This document shows positions 25,354 through 33,740 of a stretch of 64,000 nt of DNA, piece after piece. The translations under genes were made by a program, and so were the position numbers. Source of the stretch: a bacterium (lineage in GTDB: Bacteria > Acidobacteriota > Terriglobia > Terriglobales > Acidobacteriaceae). How positions within the stretch are numbered: position 1 is the first letter of the stretch; every line of letters begins with the position of its first letter. The notes beneath the pieces are model-generated. The model did no database searches and was not told the DNA's origin. It saw nothing but the letters and a program-made list of their open reading frames with translations. The DNA lies in assembly GCA_026225095.1 (NCBI GenBank), contig JAMFSC010000186.1:16670-80669 (forward strand). The letters run 5' to 3'.

Positions 25354-25749
25354 TTAGACATATCGCGCTCTTCGCTGTCTTCCTAATCCACCATCTTCGT
25401 TTACGGTCTTGCTGGAATGGCATGATTTGCAAAGTCCTTGCCAGTTCTTGCGATCCCAGAACAGCTCGTACTCCTCTTGATGTGGAATGATGTGATCGAG
25501 ATCAACCGCGCGAACAGGGCGACTCGTATGAATGCCATAGGGATCTGCGCACAAAGGATGCTTTGCGAAAAACCCTAATCTTGCGGATTTCCAGCGCGGC
25601 GAGTCATACCATTTCTTACTTATTCCTCGCACACGAACTGATTCAGCAAGCGCCCGCGCACTGTGCTTAGGCTTGCATTTAGAGCAGTACCCACGATCAA
25701 CCAGTTCCTGACTTAGACAGCCAGGACGCGCGCATGGCTTCTTCGCCAC
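25354..25749 (-). CDS. HNH endonuclease of the packaging module (131 aa)
   Basis: Zinc-binding Cys pairs CARPGC...YCSKCK at the N-terminus, then the HNH core VDLDHIIPHQEEYELFWD, then NWQGLCKSCHSSKT. Start is GTG 25749, which overlaps the stop of the upstream gene (TAGTG). HNH proteins next to terminase are needed for cos cleavage in HK97-like phages, which fits the adjacent cos candidate. Confidence 0.9.
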   Translation of the reverse strand: MAKKPCARPGCLSQELVDRGYCSKCKPKHSARALAESVRVRGISKKWYDSPRWKSARLGFFAKHPLCADPYGIHTSRPVRAVDLDHIIPHQEEYELFWDRKNWQGLCKSCHSSKTVNEDGGLGRQRRARYV

Positions 25750-26051
25750 TACACCTTCGCGGCAATCGTCTCGGCACCCGCAGCAGTCTCAGCAGCATCC
25801 TTCGACACACTCTTCGTCGCAGCCTCAGCATGCGCCAGCATCGAGACAGCCGACGCCTTCTCCACCGCAATCTTCGCCTCGAAGTAGTCAACAACATGCT
25901 GCTCTGTCAGCACGCCAGCCTCGTACAGCGCGTGGATCTCACTCTTCGCCGCCGACACAGGCGACTTCCCTTTGATCGCCAACACCAGCAGCACGATCGC
26001 CAGTACCAGAATCGCAATCACCATCAGCAGAATACTCAGCATCACACACAT
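25749..26051 (-). CDS. Small single-TM protein of the lysis region (100 aa)
   Basis: An N-terminal hydrophobic helix (residues 3-26, LLMVIAILVLAIVLLVLAI) followed by a charged helical tail with an Ala-rich end. Lies between the holin-like gene and HNH. Could be a second holin or spanin-like accessory, or a structural membrane protein. No family recognised. Confidence 0.6.
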   Translation of the reverse strand: MCVMLSILLMVIAILVLAIVLLVLAIKGKSPVSAAKSEIHALYEAGVLTEQHVVDYFEAKIAVEKASAVSMLAHAEAATKSVSKDAAETAAGAETIAAKV

Positions 26052-26077
26052 CCACGGCCATCGCCGCCCATCTCACA

Positions 26078-26578
26078 TCAACCCTTGCTCTTGTTGCCAA
26101 CCGATAGACCCAGCAAACTCACCGTCGAATCACCCGGCATACTGGCGATCTGCTTCGCCATCTCAATCCCCGCCGGCACACCCACGAAGCCCAGCAGCAG
26201 CACCGCGAACATCACCGTGATGTTCATCGGGATCTGCACCGTCACCTGATGCACCGCCGGACCGATCCCATAGTTCCAGGCATACAACGCGATCATCACA
26301 AAGCCGAACGTCCCACGCACCGCGCCCATGTAGTGATCGTTATTCGCCGGAGCCGCCGCCTGCAGCTGCTGCGTCGTCGCCTCTGCCTGCTTCGTCGTCG
26401 CGTCGATCTGCGCCTCTGCAAGCTGCAACTGGACATCCGCCAGATGCGACGCAGCCGCCGCCTTCAACGCAGGATCCGGAATGAACCGATCAATCAGATC
26501 CTTTCCCAACCCGACGATCGCCGTGACTGGGTTCACACCCGCCGCCGCCGCTCCCACTATGCTCGTCAAATCCGCCAT
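26078..26578 (-). CDS. Putative holin, 3-TM type (166 aa)
   Basis: An N-terminal amphipathic part (AGVNPVTAIVGLGKDLIDRF), a central Gln/Ala-rich helix (about residues 45-85), and two clear C-terminal transmembrane helices with GFVMIALYAWNYGIGPAV between. This resembles the holin family described for gene transfer agents, and its neighbour is the endolysin. Holins permeabilise the membrane for endolysin release. The family call is probable, not proven. Confidence 0.65.
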   Translation of the reverse strand: MADLTSIVGAAAAGVNPVTAIVGLGKDLIDRFIPDPALKAAAASHLADVQLQLAEAQIDATTKQAEATTQQLQAAAPANNDHYMGAVRGTFGFVMIALYAWNYGIGPAVHQVTVQIPMNITVMFAVLLLGFVGVPAGIEMAKQIASMPGDSTVSLLGLSVGNKSKG

Positions 26579-26592
26579 CGTTCACCTCCGAC

Positions 26593-27162
26593 TCAATGCA
26601 CTACCACCACCGGCAACGCCGCAGCCTTCAAAAACTGCGTAGCTGTCCACACGTTCCGCGCCTCACCAGGTCCAAGCCGGTGGCAACTCGCTGCGCACAA
26701 CCTGTAATCCCTCTGCACCAGCGCCGCACACAGATGCTGATACTTGAGCAACCCATCCACACCCAGGTTGTAAGCCATATCCAGCAGCGCCAGCTTCGCC
26801 ACATCCGGAGCAACCCCATATCCCGGCAGCCGCGCCCGCAGCGCCTTATCGAACCCCTCCAGCTTCACCCGCAGCAACCCATCGATCGTCCCCGCATCCA
26901 GCACCGGGCTCGTCGAACACCGATAAGCCGCCGCCGCCTTTCCCCTCCCCAACGCACGCACCCGCGCATAATCCGCCGCAATCTCCGACATCGTCGCCTT
27001 CCGCCCCATCACCGCAAACGGCAGCGCCAGCGCATCATCCAAACGAAACAGCGCATGGCCCACACCCACCGTCACCACACCCACCGTATCGACGTAAAGA
27101 TACGGCACCGATCCCTCAAAGCCAGCCGTGCGCAGCAACGCAGCCGAGTCATCCAGGTACAT
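26593..27162 (-). CDS. Endolysin, T4-lysozyme-like GH24 fold (189 aa)
   Basis: FEGSVPYLYVDTVGVVTVGVGH carries the Glu...Asp...Thr pattern of GH24 muramidases (catalytic Glu in FEG, Thr in VTVG-x-GH). Later LALLDMAYNLGVDGL and the C-terminal RLGPGEARNVWTA match the lobe of phage lysozymes. No signal peptide, consistent with release by the neighbouring holin. Fourteen bases separate it from the holin-like gene. Confidence 0.82.
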   Translation of the reverse strand: MYLDDSAALLRTAGFEGSVPYLYVDTVGVVTVGVGHALFRLDDALALPFAVMGRKATMSEIAADYARVRALGRGKAAAAYRCSTSPVLDAGTIDGLLRVKLEGFDKALRARLPGYGVAPDVAKLALLDMAYNLGVDGLLKYQHLCAALVQRDYRLCAASCHRLGPGEARNVWTATQFLKAAALPVVVVH

Positions 27163-27176
27163 CCGTCACGCTCCGC

Positions 27177-27581
27177 TTATCTGCTCCTACGCTCAAGCAA
27201 CAGATCGATCTTGCCTTCCATCCGATCAAAGCGCCGCTGACTCTCCTCGCGCCGCTCCTTCGCATCCTGCTCGTTCCGCAGCTGCTCCGCGCGGCTCACA
27301 TAGTCCGAAGGCAGCGCACGCAGAATCTCCTCGCTTGCCTTCTGCCGAACCTCCATGTTGCTTACCCGCGATTGCAGCGTCGCCGCAAACCAGATGTACC
27401 CACCCACCTGCACCAGCGTGCTCACCAGCAGCACCACAAGCGTCGGCAAAAGCAAAGCGACCCAATCCCGTTTCAGACTGAGTCGCTCTCCCCGATCCCG
27501 CTTCGACCGATGCGTATAAACCTCTGGCTCATCGCTCACAGGCCGATCCTCCCGGTCATTCAGCGGTCTCACATCGCTCAC
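27177..27581 (-). CDS. TM plus coiled-coil protein of the lysis module (134 aa)
   Basis: Chosen start GTG 27581 (SDVRPLNDRE), just after the TGA of the upstream gene and preceded by GGGAG. An N-terminal charged stretch is followed by one transmembrane helix (WVALLLPTLVVLLVSTLVQV) and a long charged coiled coil ending LLLERRSR. This resembles hemolysin-XhlA-like or spanin-like lysis accessories. Function inferred from position upstream of endolysin. Confidence 0.6.
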   Translation of the reverse strand: MSDVRPLNDREDRPVSDEPEVYTHRSKRDRGERLSLKRDWVALLLPTLVVLLVSTLVQVGGYIWFAATLQSRVSNMEVRQKASEEILRALPSDYVSRAEQLRNEQDAKERREESQRRFDRMEGKIDLLLERRSR

Positions 27582-27582
27582 A

Positions 27583-28068
27583 TCAACTCCCTGCCGCTCT
27601 GCTCTTTGCGATCTGCTTCCGCACATCCTGACGCCAGGCCAGTTCCCCGGCCAGCTTCGGATAGAGCTTCAACTTCTCCATAGCGCGTTCCACTGCGTCT
27701 TCCGCCGGCAATAGCTTGCCAGTTCGCGGATCGGTTTGCTTCATCCGCTCCAATCGCCTCGCTTCGGACATGCCTGCCGTCTCTGATCCACTTCCCTGAA
27801 ATCGGGTGAAGGCGATCAGTTCGCGTTCTCGATTCGAGATCACGACACACGAGGGTTGAGAAGACCCACCGGTTGGCACCGGCGCGGCCGCACAGAACTG
27901 GTAACCGATCTGGTTACCCAATTCATCGTAAACTCGCCTCATCGTGCCATGGTTCACACTACGCTCTCCATCGTCGAAGGAGATACGCCGCAAACCACGC
28001 CAGCCAAGGCTCGAGTTTTCAGAGAAGAGAATGAGTTCGTTACATCTACTACGTCGATTCCGCGCCAT
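27583..28068 (-). CDS. Hypothetical phage protein (161 aa)
   Basis: A mixed protein with VYDELGNQIGYQFC and a helical, charged C-terminal half (TDPRTGKLLPAEDAVERAM, ELAWRQDVRKQIAKSR). No membrane segment or recognised domain. The start could be at ATG 28068 or an internal Met at about residue 43. It lies between the lysis module and the brnTA locus. The 370 bases upstream (28069..28437) hold no convincing gene apart from the brnT promoter. Confidence 0.5.
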   Translation of the reverse strand: MARNRRSRCNELILFSENSSLGWRGLRRISFDDGERSVNHGTMRRVYDELGNQIGYQFCAAAPVPTGGSSQPSCVVISNRERELIAFTRFQGSGSETAGMSEARRLERMKQTDPRTGKLLPAEDAVERAMEKLKLYPKLAGELAWRQDVRKQIAKSRAAGS

Positions 28069-28402
28069 ATAGCTCCTGAGATTGCGAGAGCCTTGGCACG
28101 GGCGGGAGGACGGTTGAATGGTTGAAGATTACACCGAACACACTGCCGAGGGCAGAGGGGATGGTTCGGTTGAATCCAGGATTGAAAGAGGCCCAGCTCA
28201 GAGCAACATAGAGACACCTCCGCCAGCCCTTTACTACTAGCCTTCTTCGCGGGCTATCGACCTTGGTGAGGGTTCGCGCTGTTTCCAGCCAGGTTGTGTC
28301 GTACAGGTGCAACCATCGCACACCACTCAAATTCATTGCAAGCGTTATTCGCGCCCTGCACCACTTGTGGTGAATCCATATCGCATTCGGTTCATTTCGT
28401 GC

Positions 28403-28430
28403 TTGACTTCTGTTTTATTGTAGCTACAAT
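28403..28430 (+). promoter_or_regulatory. brnTA promoter with overlapping 14-bp palindromic operator
   Basis: TTGACT (28403..28408) and TACAAT (28425..28430) are spaced 16 bases apart. The perfect palindrome ATTGTAGCTACAAT (28417..28430) covers the -10 box, as expected for autoregulation by the ribbon-helix-helix antitoxin. The -10 box ends 7 bases before the brnT ATG, so the message would be leaderless or nearly so. Confidence 0.7.
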
Positions 28431-28437
28431 TAGATTC

Positions 28438-28707
28438 ATGGAAGTCACGTTCGACCCGGCGAAGAGCAAGATCAACCTCAGCAAGCACGGCATCTCGCTC
28501 GAACGGGCAGCAGACTTCAATCTCAGCACCTCATTCTTCTACGTGGACGACTCGCAGGACTACGGTGAAGTTCGATACAAAGCAATCGGCTGGATCGATG
28601 CCATGCTTCATACCCTTATCTTCACCCACGAAGGCGGCGCGATCCGCGCCATCAGCCTCCGCAAAGCCACCAGACAGGAGCAAATCTTTTATGCTGAAGA
28701 ATTCTAG
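28438..28707 (+). CDS. brnT: BrnT-family toxin (89 aa)
   Basis: MEVTFDPAKSKINLSKHGIS is the diagnostic BrnT N-terminus (F-D-x-x-K...N-x-x-KHG-I). DYGEVRYKAIGWID and the C-terminal IRAISLRKATRQEQIFYAEEF complete the family pattern. BrnT toxins have a RelE-like ribonuclease fold that blocks translation. Start chosen at the Met matching the family, directly after a near-consensus promoter. It is rightward inside an otherwise leftward prophage region, indicating independent expression in the lysogen. Confidence 0.92.
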   Translation: MEVTFDPAKSKINLSKHGISLERAADFNLSTSFFYVDDSQDYGEVRYKAIGWIDAMLHTLIFTHEGGAIRAISLRKATRQEQIFYAEEF

Positions 28708-28960
28708 CAAGCAGCCCATCCCCGATGCCGAAAACCCCGAGTGGACGAAAGAGATGTTCGCCAAAGCCAAGCGCTTCGACCAGCTCCCCATCGAACTCCA
28801 GCAGGCTCTCACCCGCGGCAAACGCGGCCCCCAGAAGTCTCCCACAAAGAAGCTCGTCTCCATTCGCCTCTCGCCCGATGTCCTTGAAGCTCTCAGAGCC
28901 ACGGGCAGGGGCTGGCAGTCGACGGTCGACGACACCTTGCGACGAAAGTTCGTCAAGTAG
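28691..28960 (+). CDS. brnA: BrnA-family antitoxin (89 aa)
   Basis: Carries the family signature PDAENPEWTKEMFAKAKRF and the C-terminal ribbon-helix-helix SIRLSPDVLEALRATGRGWQ...LRRKFVK. It overlaps the toxin gene by 17 bases, so translation is coupled. It should neutralise BrnT and repress the palindromic promoter upstream. Its last 8 bases overlap the convergent end of the replication gene. Confidence 0.92.
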   Translation: MLKNSSKQPIPDAENPEWTKEMFAKAKRFDQLPIELQQALTRGKRGPQKSPTKKLVSIRLSPDVLEALRATGRGWQSTVDDTLRRKFVK

Positions 28961-30047
28961 CGTCTCGGCTCCGCCCATGAAACATCCCCACGCCGGCCTC
29001 GCGCGAAAGCCGCATCGCCTCTTGATTCACCGGCCAGGTCTCCGGCCTCAGCCAGTGTCCACCGGAAAAGAACTTGACCGGGCCCCACTGAAACCGCATC
29101 TCGGAAGTCATCGCGCAGTACTTTTCGTATCGCGTCACTGCCAGCTCCGCAGCGGTAGCGATCCCCCATCCGGATCGCTCGGCCTTAGCCTGCAAAGCCC
29201 CACGCACCGCCTTCCGAAATCCCGTCTGCGTAATCCCACACCGCTCCGCAACCCACTGCGCAGCCACGCCCGCATCGGCAAACACCGGCGTCCCCGGTCC
29301 ACGCCCCAGCAGCAGATCCACCAGCATCGGCTCGCCCACCGCCCTCACCGCCCCAGGATTCGCCTTCAGCCAATCCTCCCACTCGAGCGGTGGCAACGCA
29401 GGCTTCATCCTCGCCCTGCAAGCGTTCACCCCATGCCACTCGGAACGCGCGTCCCCTCCCCCGGGGAGGGGTAGGGGTGGTGTACTCTCTGCCGTAGTCT
29501 CTGCTGTAGTCTTAAATACATCTAATAGAGTTGACGTTTCGGCAATTCCTGAATTGACCTTTGGGGAACTCTCGAATTGACCTTTGGGCAATTCTTGAAT
29601 TGACCTTTGGGGAATTCCCAAAGGAGCGTCCACACCCAGCGCGCGCAGCCTTTCAATCAGCTTTTCAAAGCACACTCGGACGTGCTTCGCCGTGCTCTTC
29701 CCGAACCGGAATACCGCCGTCTCCACCAGCCCAAGCTTCTCCAGCGCCCCAATCGCGCGGTCGAACTGCTTGCCGCTGATCCGGCACTCATCCCACCACT
29801 CCTCGCGCCCCTTGGCCAGCCAGCGCTTGCCATCGCGCTCGAGCGTCAGCTTACTCTCCCCATTGCGTGCCGGCAGAAACCAGTACACGATCTGGCTCAG
29901 CAGGATCCCCGCCACCAGGTCCCCGGAGACGTCCACATAGCACCGCTTGAAGTCGAGCGTATCCCGGGACGCGGTCTCCCACGCAAGAAACGCCCGCTCC
30001 TCCAAACCCGCACCCGCAAGCCCGTCTGTCTGTGTCTTACGCTTCAT
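28953..30047 (-). CDS. Phage replication initiator, lambda-O-like (364 aa)
   Basis: The N-terminal winged-helix region (CYVDVSGDLVAGILLSQIVY, then W-rich WWDECRISGKQFDRAI and LEKLGLVETAVFRFG) resembles phage O-type and plasmid initiators. A low-complexity linker (about residues 145-205) is encoded by the iteron DNA. The C-terminal part (LPPLEWEDWLKANPG... ) is helical. It follows the methyltransferase gene with a 4-base overlap. The embedded iterons next to AT-rich DNA strongly support an initiator role. No DnaC/P-like loader or DnaB-type helicase gene is seen nearby. Confidence 0.72.
   Translation of the reverse strand: MKRKTQTDGLAGAGLEERAFLAWETASRDTLDFKRCYVDVSGDLVAGILLSQIVYWFLPARNGESKLTLERDGKRWLAKGREEWWDECRISGKQFDRAIGALEKLGLVETAVFRFGKSTAKHVRVCFEKLIERLRALGVDAPLGIPQRSIQELPKGQFESSPKVNSGIAETSTLLDVFKTTAETTAESTPPLPLPGGGDARSEWHGVNACRARMKPALPPLEWEDWLKANPGAVRAVGEPMLVDLLLGRGPGTPVFADAGVAAQWVAERCGITQTGFRKAVRGALQAKAERSGWGIATAAELAVTRYEKYCAMTSEMRFQWGPVKFFSGGHWLRPETWPVNQEAMRLSREAGVGMFHGRSRDAT
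29530..29621. repeat. Four tandem 23-bp iterons: candidate phage replication origin
   Basis: Units 29553..29575, 29576..29598 and 29599..29621 share GAATTGACCTTTGGG at a fixed 23-bp period. A diverged fourth unit occupies 29530..29552. The AT-rich stretch CTTAAATACATCTAATAG adjoins on the low-coordinate side. Because 23 is not a multiple of 3, each unit is read in a different frame of the initiator gene, so conservation is at DNA level. This matches the lambda layout of iterons plus AT-rich DNA within gene O. Confidence 0.82.
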
Positions 30048-30781
30048 GCGAATACCATCACTTCCTGTGAAAGACGCCGTGCGGCAATCTCACATTGCGC
30101 TTCCCTGCGATCGATTCCGATGGCACTCATACCCAACTCTTTCGCCGCGACCAGCGTCGTTCCGCTGCCCATAAAGGGATCGATCACCATGCCGTCCGGG
30201 GGACACGAATACGCCAATAACGGACGCACAATTCCCAACGGCTTCTGCGTCTCATTTTCAGCGTAGCCATGACACGAGGAAACCCGAAGCACTGACCGCA
30301 TCATGCGCGGTCCGCCGTCGTGCGAGACATATACGCCCTCTCGGATTCCGTTCATATGAGCGGGCCTCGCCTTCCTTCGTGTCTGCCGCCGGGTGGCATC
30401 CTGAGTCATCTGGGGCACGTGGTGCACGTCACTCCATGCACCCTGATAGAAAAGCGCGATCGACTCATGAACACGTCGAAACCGGTCCGCCTGAAAACCA
30501 GACCCATTGTGCTTCTCCCAGACCACATCCTGCGCCATGCGCCATTTACCCGTAAGGAACTCCGAGCTCCGCTCCACAAACATCCGCATCGTGCCAAAGA
30601 CCCAAAGCGAATCGGCAGCGACAAGATCGATCCAGCCCGCTTGCCACACGTCCCAATCGAGCGACGTTTGAGCATAGGGCGGATCCGCAATGACACACTG
30701 TGCCCTTGGAAGGTTGGGCAGGTACTCGCGACAGTCTCCATGGTAGATAGCGATCCCACTATGCTCGAAGTAAGGCTTCAA
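30044..30781 (-). CDS. DNA (N6-adenine or N4-cytosine) methyltransferase, beta class (245 aa)
   Basis: Motif order is catalytic DPPY (residues about 34-37) first, then the AdoMet-binding DPFMGSGTT near residue 202, which defines beta-class amino-methyltransferases. [12 protein letters not shown] precedes the catalytic motif as usual. No restriction endonuclease gene is adjacent, so it is a solitary phage methylase, probably for protection from host restriction or for regulation. Its start overlaps the C5-methyltransferase stop by 4 bases. Confidence 0.9.
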   Translation of the reverse strand: MKPYFEHSGIAIYHGDCREYLPNLPRAQCVIADPPYAQTSLDWDVWQAGWIDLVAADSLWVFGTMRMFVERSSEFLTGKWRMAQDVVWEKHNGSGFQADRFRRVHESIALFYQGAWSDVHHVPQMTQDATRRQTRRKARPAHMNGIREGVYVSHDGGPRMMRSVLRVSSCHGYAENETQKPLGIVRPLLAYSCPPDGMVIDPFMGSGTTLVAAKELGMSAIGIDRREAQCEIAARRLSQEVMVFA

Positions 30782-32493
30782 GCCGCCACCCCCATCCGCT
30801 TCGTCCCCGATCCCTTCAACACCTCATAGCAAAGCGCCGCCGCGACATCCGGGGGCACCGCATTCCCGATCTGCTTCACCACGTCCTCCCGATTGCCGGT
30901 GAACTGGTAGCTGTCCGGGAAGCCCTGCGCGCGGGCCAGCTCGCGCGGCTGCAACATGCGGAAGTGGATGTCCAGCAGGTACACGCCATAACCCAGCGCA
31001 ATCAGCTCCGGAAGCATCACGCCAAAGCGATCCTTCGTCGTCACCGTAGGCACCGGCTCATCGACGCTCACCGCACCATCCCCGGTCCCATAGAACTTCA
31101 GCAGCGCCGGCACCGCGATCCCCTCGCCCATGCTCCCCGTGACCGTCGCCATCGGCTCATCCACCGACCGCACCCGCCGGTTCAATCCGTCGCCATGGTT
31201 CACCGTCACCACAAACGGTTCCACCGCCCCATAGTGCGTTCCGGAAGCCGTGACGGTCGGCAAGGGTCGATCTACACCAGCGACCGTGCCGGTGCCCCGC
31301 AGCACCGTCAGGAACGGTTCCAGCAGCCCCGTGTTCTCCTTCGTCACCAGCGTTGCCACCGGAGCATCCACGGGCCGCATCGACCCACTCCCGCTCGCAT
31401 GATCGATCTGCATCAGCAGCGGCTGCACCACGCCACCCGCACCCGTCGACGTCACCGTAGGCGCGGGCCGATCCACCGACCGCATCCGCGGTGCCTGCCC
31501 CTTACGCTCCCCGAAGTTCGGATCGACCAGGAACGGCCGCACCAGCGAGAAGTCCGAGCTCGTCGCCGTCACCGTCCGGTACGGCTCATCGATGCTATGG
31601 ACCCCATCCTTGAAGCGATGCGGCAGCAGAAACGCCTCCGCATCCTCCATCGTCTTCCCCGGCGGAACGATCAGGTACGGCCGCAACCCCTCGCGCATGC
31701 ACTTCCGCAGATCCACCCGGATCCCGTTGAACTTCAGCATCCCCGCCTCGATCCGCTTCAGCGTGTTGTCCGCCAGCGGCTTCTTCCGGCCAAAGATGCT
31801 CCGCGACTTCAACCCCCAGTCGATGATCTCCCGCGCCGTCCGCCACGGCTTACGCGGAGCATCGAACAGGCACGGCACCATCACCTTCGCGGGCGAAACA
31901 TGCGTCTCCGCCGGCCACGTGATCGCCTTGCCATCCCTCCGCGCGATCATAAACAGCCTCCGCCGCGTCGTCGGCGAGCCATAGTCCGCACAGTTCAGAA
32001 TCTTCCACTCCACCTTGTAGCCCATCGCCTTCAACGTCTCGACAAACATCCGGAACAACTCACCTTTCTTCGACTTCAACGGCTTCCCATTCGCGCCCAG
32101 CGGACCCCAGCTCACCCACTCCGGAACGTTCTCGAAGATCAGCACCCCGATGTAGATCTGCTGCACCCACCGCAGGATCAGCCACGCCGAAGACCGGCTC
32201 TGATCGTCCATCGGCTTCCCACCCCGAGCCACGCTATGGTGCGTACACTCCGGCGAGGCGCACAGCAGATCCAGCCTCCCGCTCGGCACCAGCTTGTGCG
32301 GATCGACCTCGTTCAGCCCTGTGCACAGGTTCACCGCCTCCGCATGATTCAGCGCGTGTGTGTCGATCGCCACCGACCAGTGATTGATCGCCAGCAGCTT
32401 CAACCTGCGATCCAGGCGGTTCGCCGCCATCAGCAAACCCTGCGACGTACCGCCCGCCCCACAGAACAGGTCCACACTCTCAATTGCCCGCAT
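30778..32493 (-). CDS. DNA cytosine-C5 methyltransferase with a repeat-built recognition region (571 aa)
   Basis: Motif I is [10 protein letters not shown], motif IV is ASPECTHHS (Pro-Glu-Cys instead of Pro-Pro-Cys, the Cys retained), motif VI is FENVPEW, motif VIII is PTTRRRLF, and [15 protein letters not shown] plus QIGNAVPP form IX-X. Between VIII and IX, where the target-recognition domain lies, are about six repeats of roughly 35 residues (about 299-490), each with a V/I-D-x-P-x-x-T-V/L core. Chosen start [13 protein letters not shown] 32532 would add 13 residues. Solitary phage methylase. Confidence 0.92.
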   Translation of the reverse strand: MRAIESVDLFCGAGGTSQGLLMAANRLDRRLKLLAINHWSVAIDTHALNHAEAVNLCTGLNEVDPHKLVPSGRLDLLCASPECTHHSVARGGKPMDDQSRSSAWLILRWVQQIYIGVLIFENVPEWVSWGPLGANGKPLKSKKGELFRMFVETLKAMGYKVEWKILNCADYGSPTTRRRLFMIARRDGKAITWPAETHVSPAKVMVPCLFDAPRKPWRTAREIIDWGLKSRSIFGRKKPLADNTLKRIEAGMLKFNGIRVDLRKCMREGLRPYLIVPPGKTMEDAEAFLLPHRFKDGVHSIDEPYRTVTATSSDFSLVRPFLVDPNFGERKGQAPRMRSVDRPAPTVTSTGAGGVVQPLLMQIDHASGSGSMRPVDAPVATLVTKENTGLLEPFLTVLRGTGTVAGVDRPLPTVTASGTHYGAVEPFVVTVNHGDGLNRRVRSVDEPMATVTGSMGEGIAVPALLKFYGTGDGAVSVDEPVPTVTTKDRFGVMLPELIALGYGVYLLDIHFRMLQPRELARAQGFPDSYQFTGNREDVVKQIGNAVPPDVAAALCYEVLKGSGTKRMGVAA

Positions 32494-32541
32494 CTTCGCC
32501 AAAGCAAATCCCCTTCGCCGTCCCAACCTCAAAGCCGTTCG

Positions 32542-32766
32542 CTACCGTTGCGGCGTAACTGGATACACCGGCCCACCCTTGATATGCCCCGGCCCACCCG
32601 CCGAGCCCCGCGCCACAGACCGCAAGGCAAATCCCACCCCGGCCGCCGCCACCGCAATCCCAAAACGCTTCAGCCGCTTGTGATCGCGGTGCGTTGCTAC
32701 TGCTTGTGCCTGCGGGATTGCAGGAGATGTTGCGAGGATGAGGGCCAGTGCCAATGCGATCTTCAT
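32542..32766 (-). CDS. Small protein with signal peptide (74 aa)
   Basis: MKIALALALILATSPAIPQAQA is a good Sec signal peptide with an A-x-A-type end. The mature part is short, with a Lys/Arg stretch (HRDHKRLKRFG) and a second hydrophobic segment, then a Gly/Pro-rich tail. It lies in the early operon upstream of the methyltransferases. An envelope-located lysogen or superinfection factor is possible; no family recognised. Confidence 0.6.
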   Translation of the reverse strand: MKIALALALILATSPAIPQAQAVATHRDHKRLKRFGIAVAAAGVGFALRSVARGSAGGPGHIKGGPVYPVTPQR

Positions 32767-32787
32767 ACTGCCTCCGTTGGTTCCGTG

Positions 32788-32994
32788 CTACTTCTTTGGA
32801 ACCACTTTCTTTCCACGCTTCCACTGGGCCAACTTGAGTGGAGGGCGCGGACGCTTGGTGAAGTTCCTAATTCCGCAGTCACACTCATGCGGCTGAAAGT
32901 CCTCATGGCGGTCAAGGATGCATGCGTGATCCTTGCCATCCTGAATCCACTTGTAGCCGCACGGCGGGGGAGGAACATTCTTTTCTGGCATCAT
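32788..32994 (-). CDS. Small Cys-containing hypothetical protein (68 aa)
   Basis: Short basic protein with C-x(n)-C and the cluster HECDCG, which could bind a metal ion. Start overlaps the upstream stop by 4 bases, so it is translated within the operon. Function unknown. Confidence 0.6.
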   Translation of the reverse strand: MMPEKNVPPPPCGYKWIQDGKDHACILDRHEDFQPHECDCGIRNFTKRPRPPLKLAQWKRGKKVVPKK

Positions 32995-33740
32995 TGCGTC
33001 ACCGCCGCTTCTCTTGCGAGCTTGGCTTCACGCCGAAGCCTCAGTTGTTCCCGGACGACGGCCATCTCTTTCAGGAACTCCGTCTTCCAGTTGTCGCCGT
33101 GGTCCCTTACGTAGCCCAACATCTTGTGGAGCATGAAAGCCTGCTCATCCTCCGTCTTGGTCGGGATCGGTTCACCCAACTCTTGGAAGGCATGCGCCAT
33201 CGGCGACAACTGCAAGCAAATCAATCTGAGAACCTGCTTCGCAGCGTCGCTATCTAGCCAGGCCGAGCGGGTCGACAATGCTTCATTGGCACGCCGCAAC
33301 TGGACACACTCTGCCTCGGCAGTTTCCGCACGAGCGTCCGCAGTCTTTGCGTATAGGTCCATCTCCTGCAACGCGCCACTATCAGTGAGGACGCACTCTG
33401 CGTTCTCCCGGTAGAAGATATGCGGAGTCACCTCCTTGATGTCCTGAACAGACTGAGAGATGACAGGCGTGCTCTCGTCCCCGTCGCCATTCCACTCTTC
33501 GAGGGCCAGCTCACGCGCCTGAGCTACCGTCTTCGCATGCACCGCGACCAGGAACCCGCCGCGCTTCCAGACGTAGAGCTTGTAGGGCCGATCCGGCTTT
33601 TCGAGTTGGCACTCTGCCTCAAGCGCGGCCTTGAACTCGTCTCGTTCAATGACGATCCTTGCCACGTTCTGAAGTCCGGCATCGGAGTTGCCAACAAAAT
33701 AAGGTTCACAAACCGCATGGTTCGGATGATCCGCCATCAC
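32991..33740 (-). CDS. Hypothetical early protein with a coiled-coil region (249 aa)
   Basis: N-terminal half has a strand-rich domain (YKLYVWKRGGFLVAVHAKTV). The middle (ALQEMDLYAKTADARAETAE and onward) is a coiled coil. The C-terminus is a charged helix. Overlaps both neighbours by 4 bases. No family recognised. Confidence 0.65.
   Translation of the reverse strand: MMADHPNHAVCEPYFVGNSDAGLQNVARIVIERDEFKAALEAECQLEKPDRPYKLYVWKRGGFLVAVHAKTVAQARELALEEWNGDGDESTPVISQSVQDIKEVTPHIFYRENAECVLTDSGALQEMDLYAKTADARAETAEAECVQLRRANEALSTRSAWLDSDAAKQVLRLICLQLSPMAHAFQELGEPIPTKTEDEQAFMLHKMLGYVRDHGDNWKTEFLKEMAVVREQLRLRREAKLAREAAVTQ

Noticed and set aside
25354..25749. HNH gene considered as a homing endonuclease or retron/defence nuclease
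   Set aside because: Its place directly beside cos and terminase is the standard packaging-HNH position, and there is no sign of an intron or intein.
30044..32493. Adjacent methyltransferases considered as a restriction-modification system
   Set aside because: No endonuclease or specificity gene is next to them; two solitary methylases in an early phage operon are better read as anti-restriction or regulatory.
30964..33114. A 716-codon plus-strand open frame opposite the cytosine methyltransferase
   Set aside because: Composition is dominated by Arg, His, Pro and Gln, as expected of antisense reading; the minus strand carries all methyltransferase motifs.
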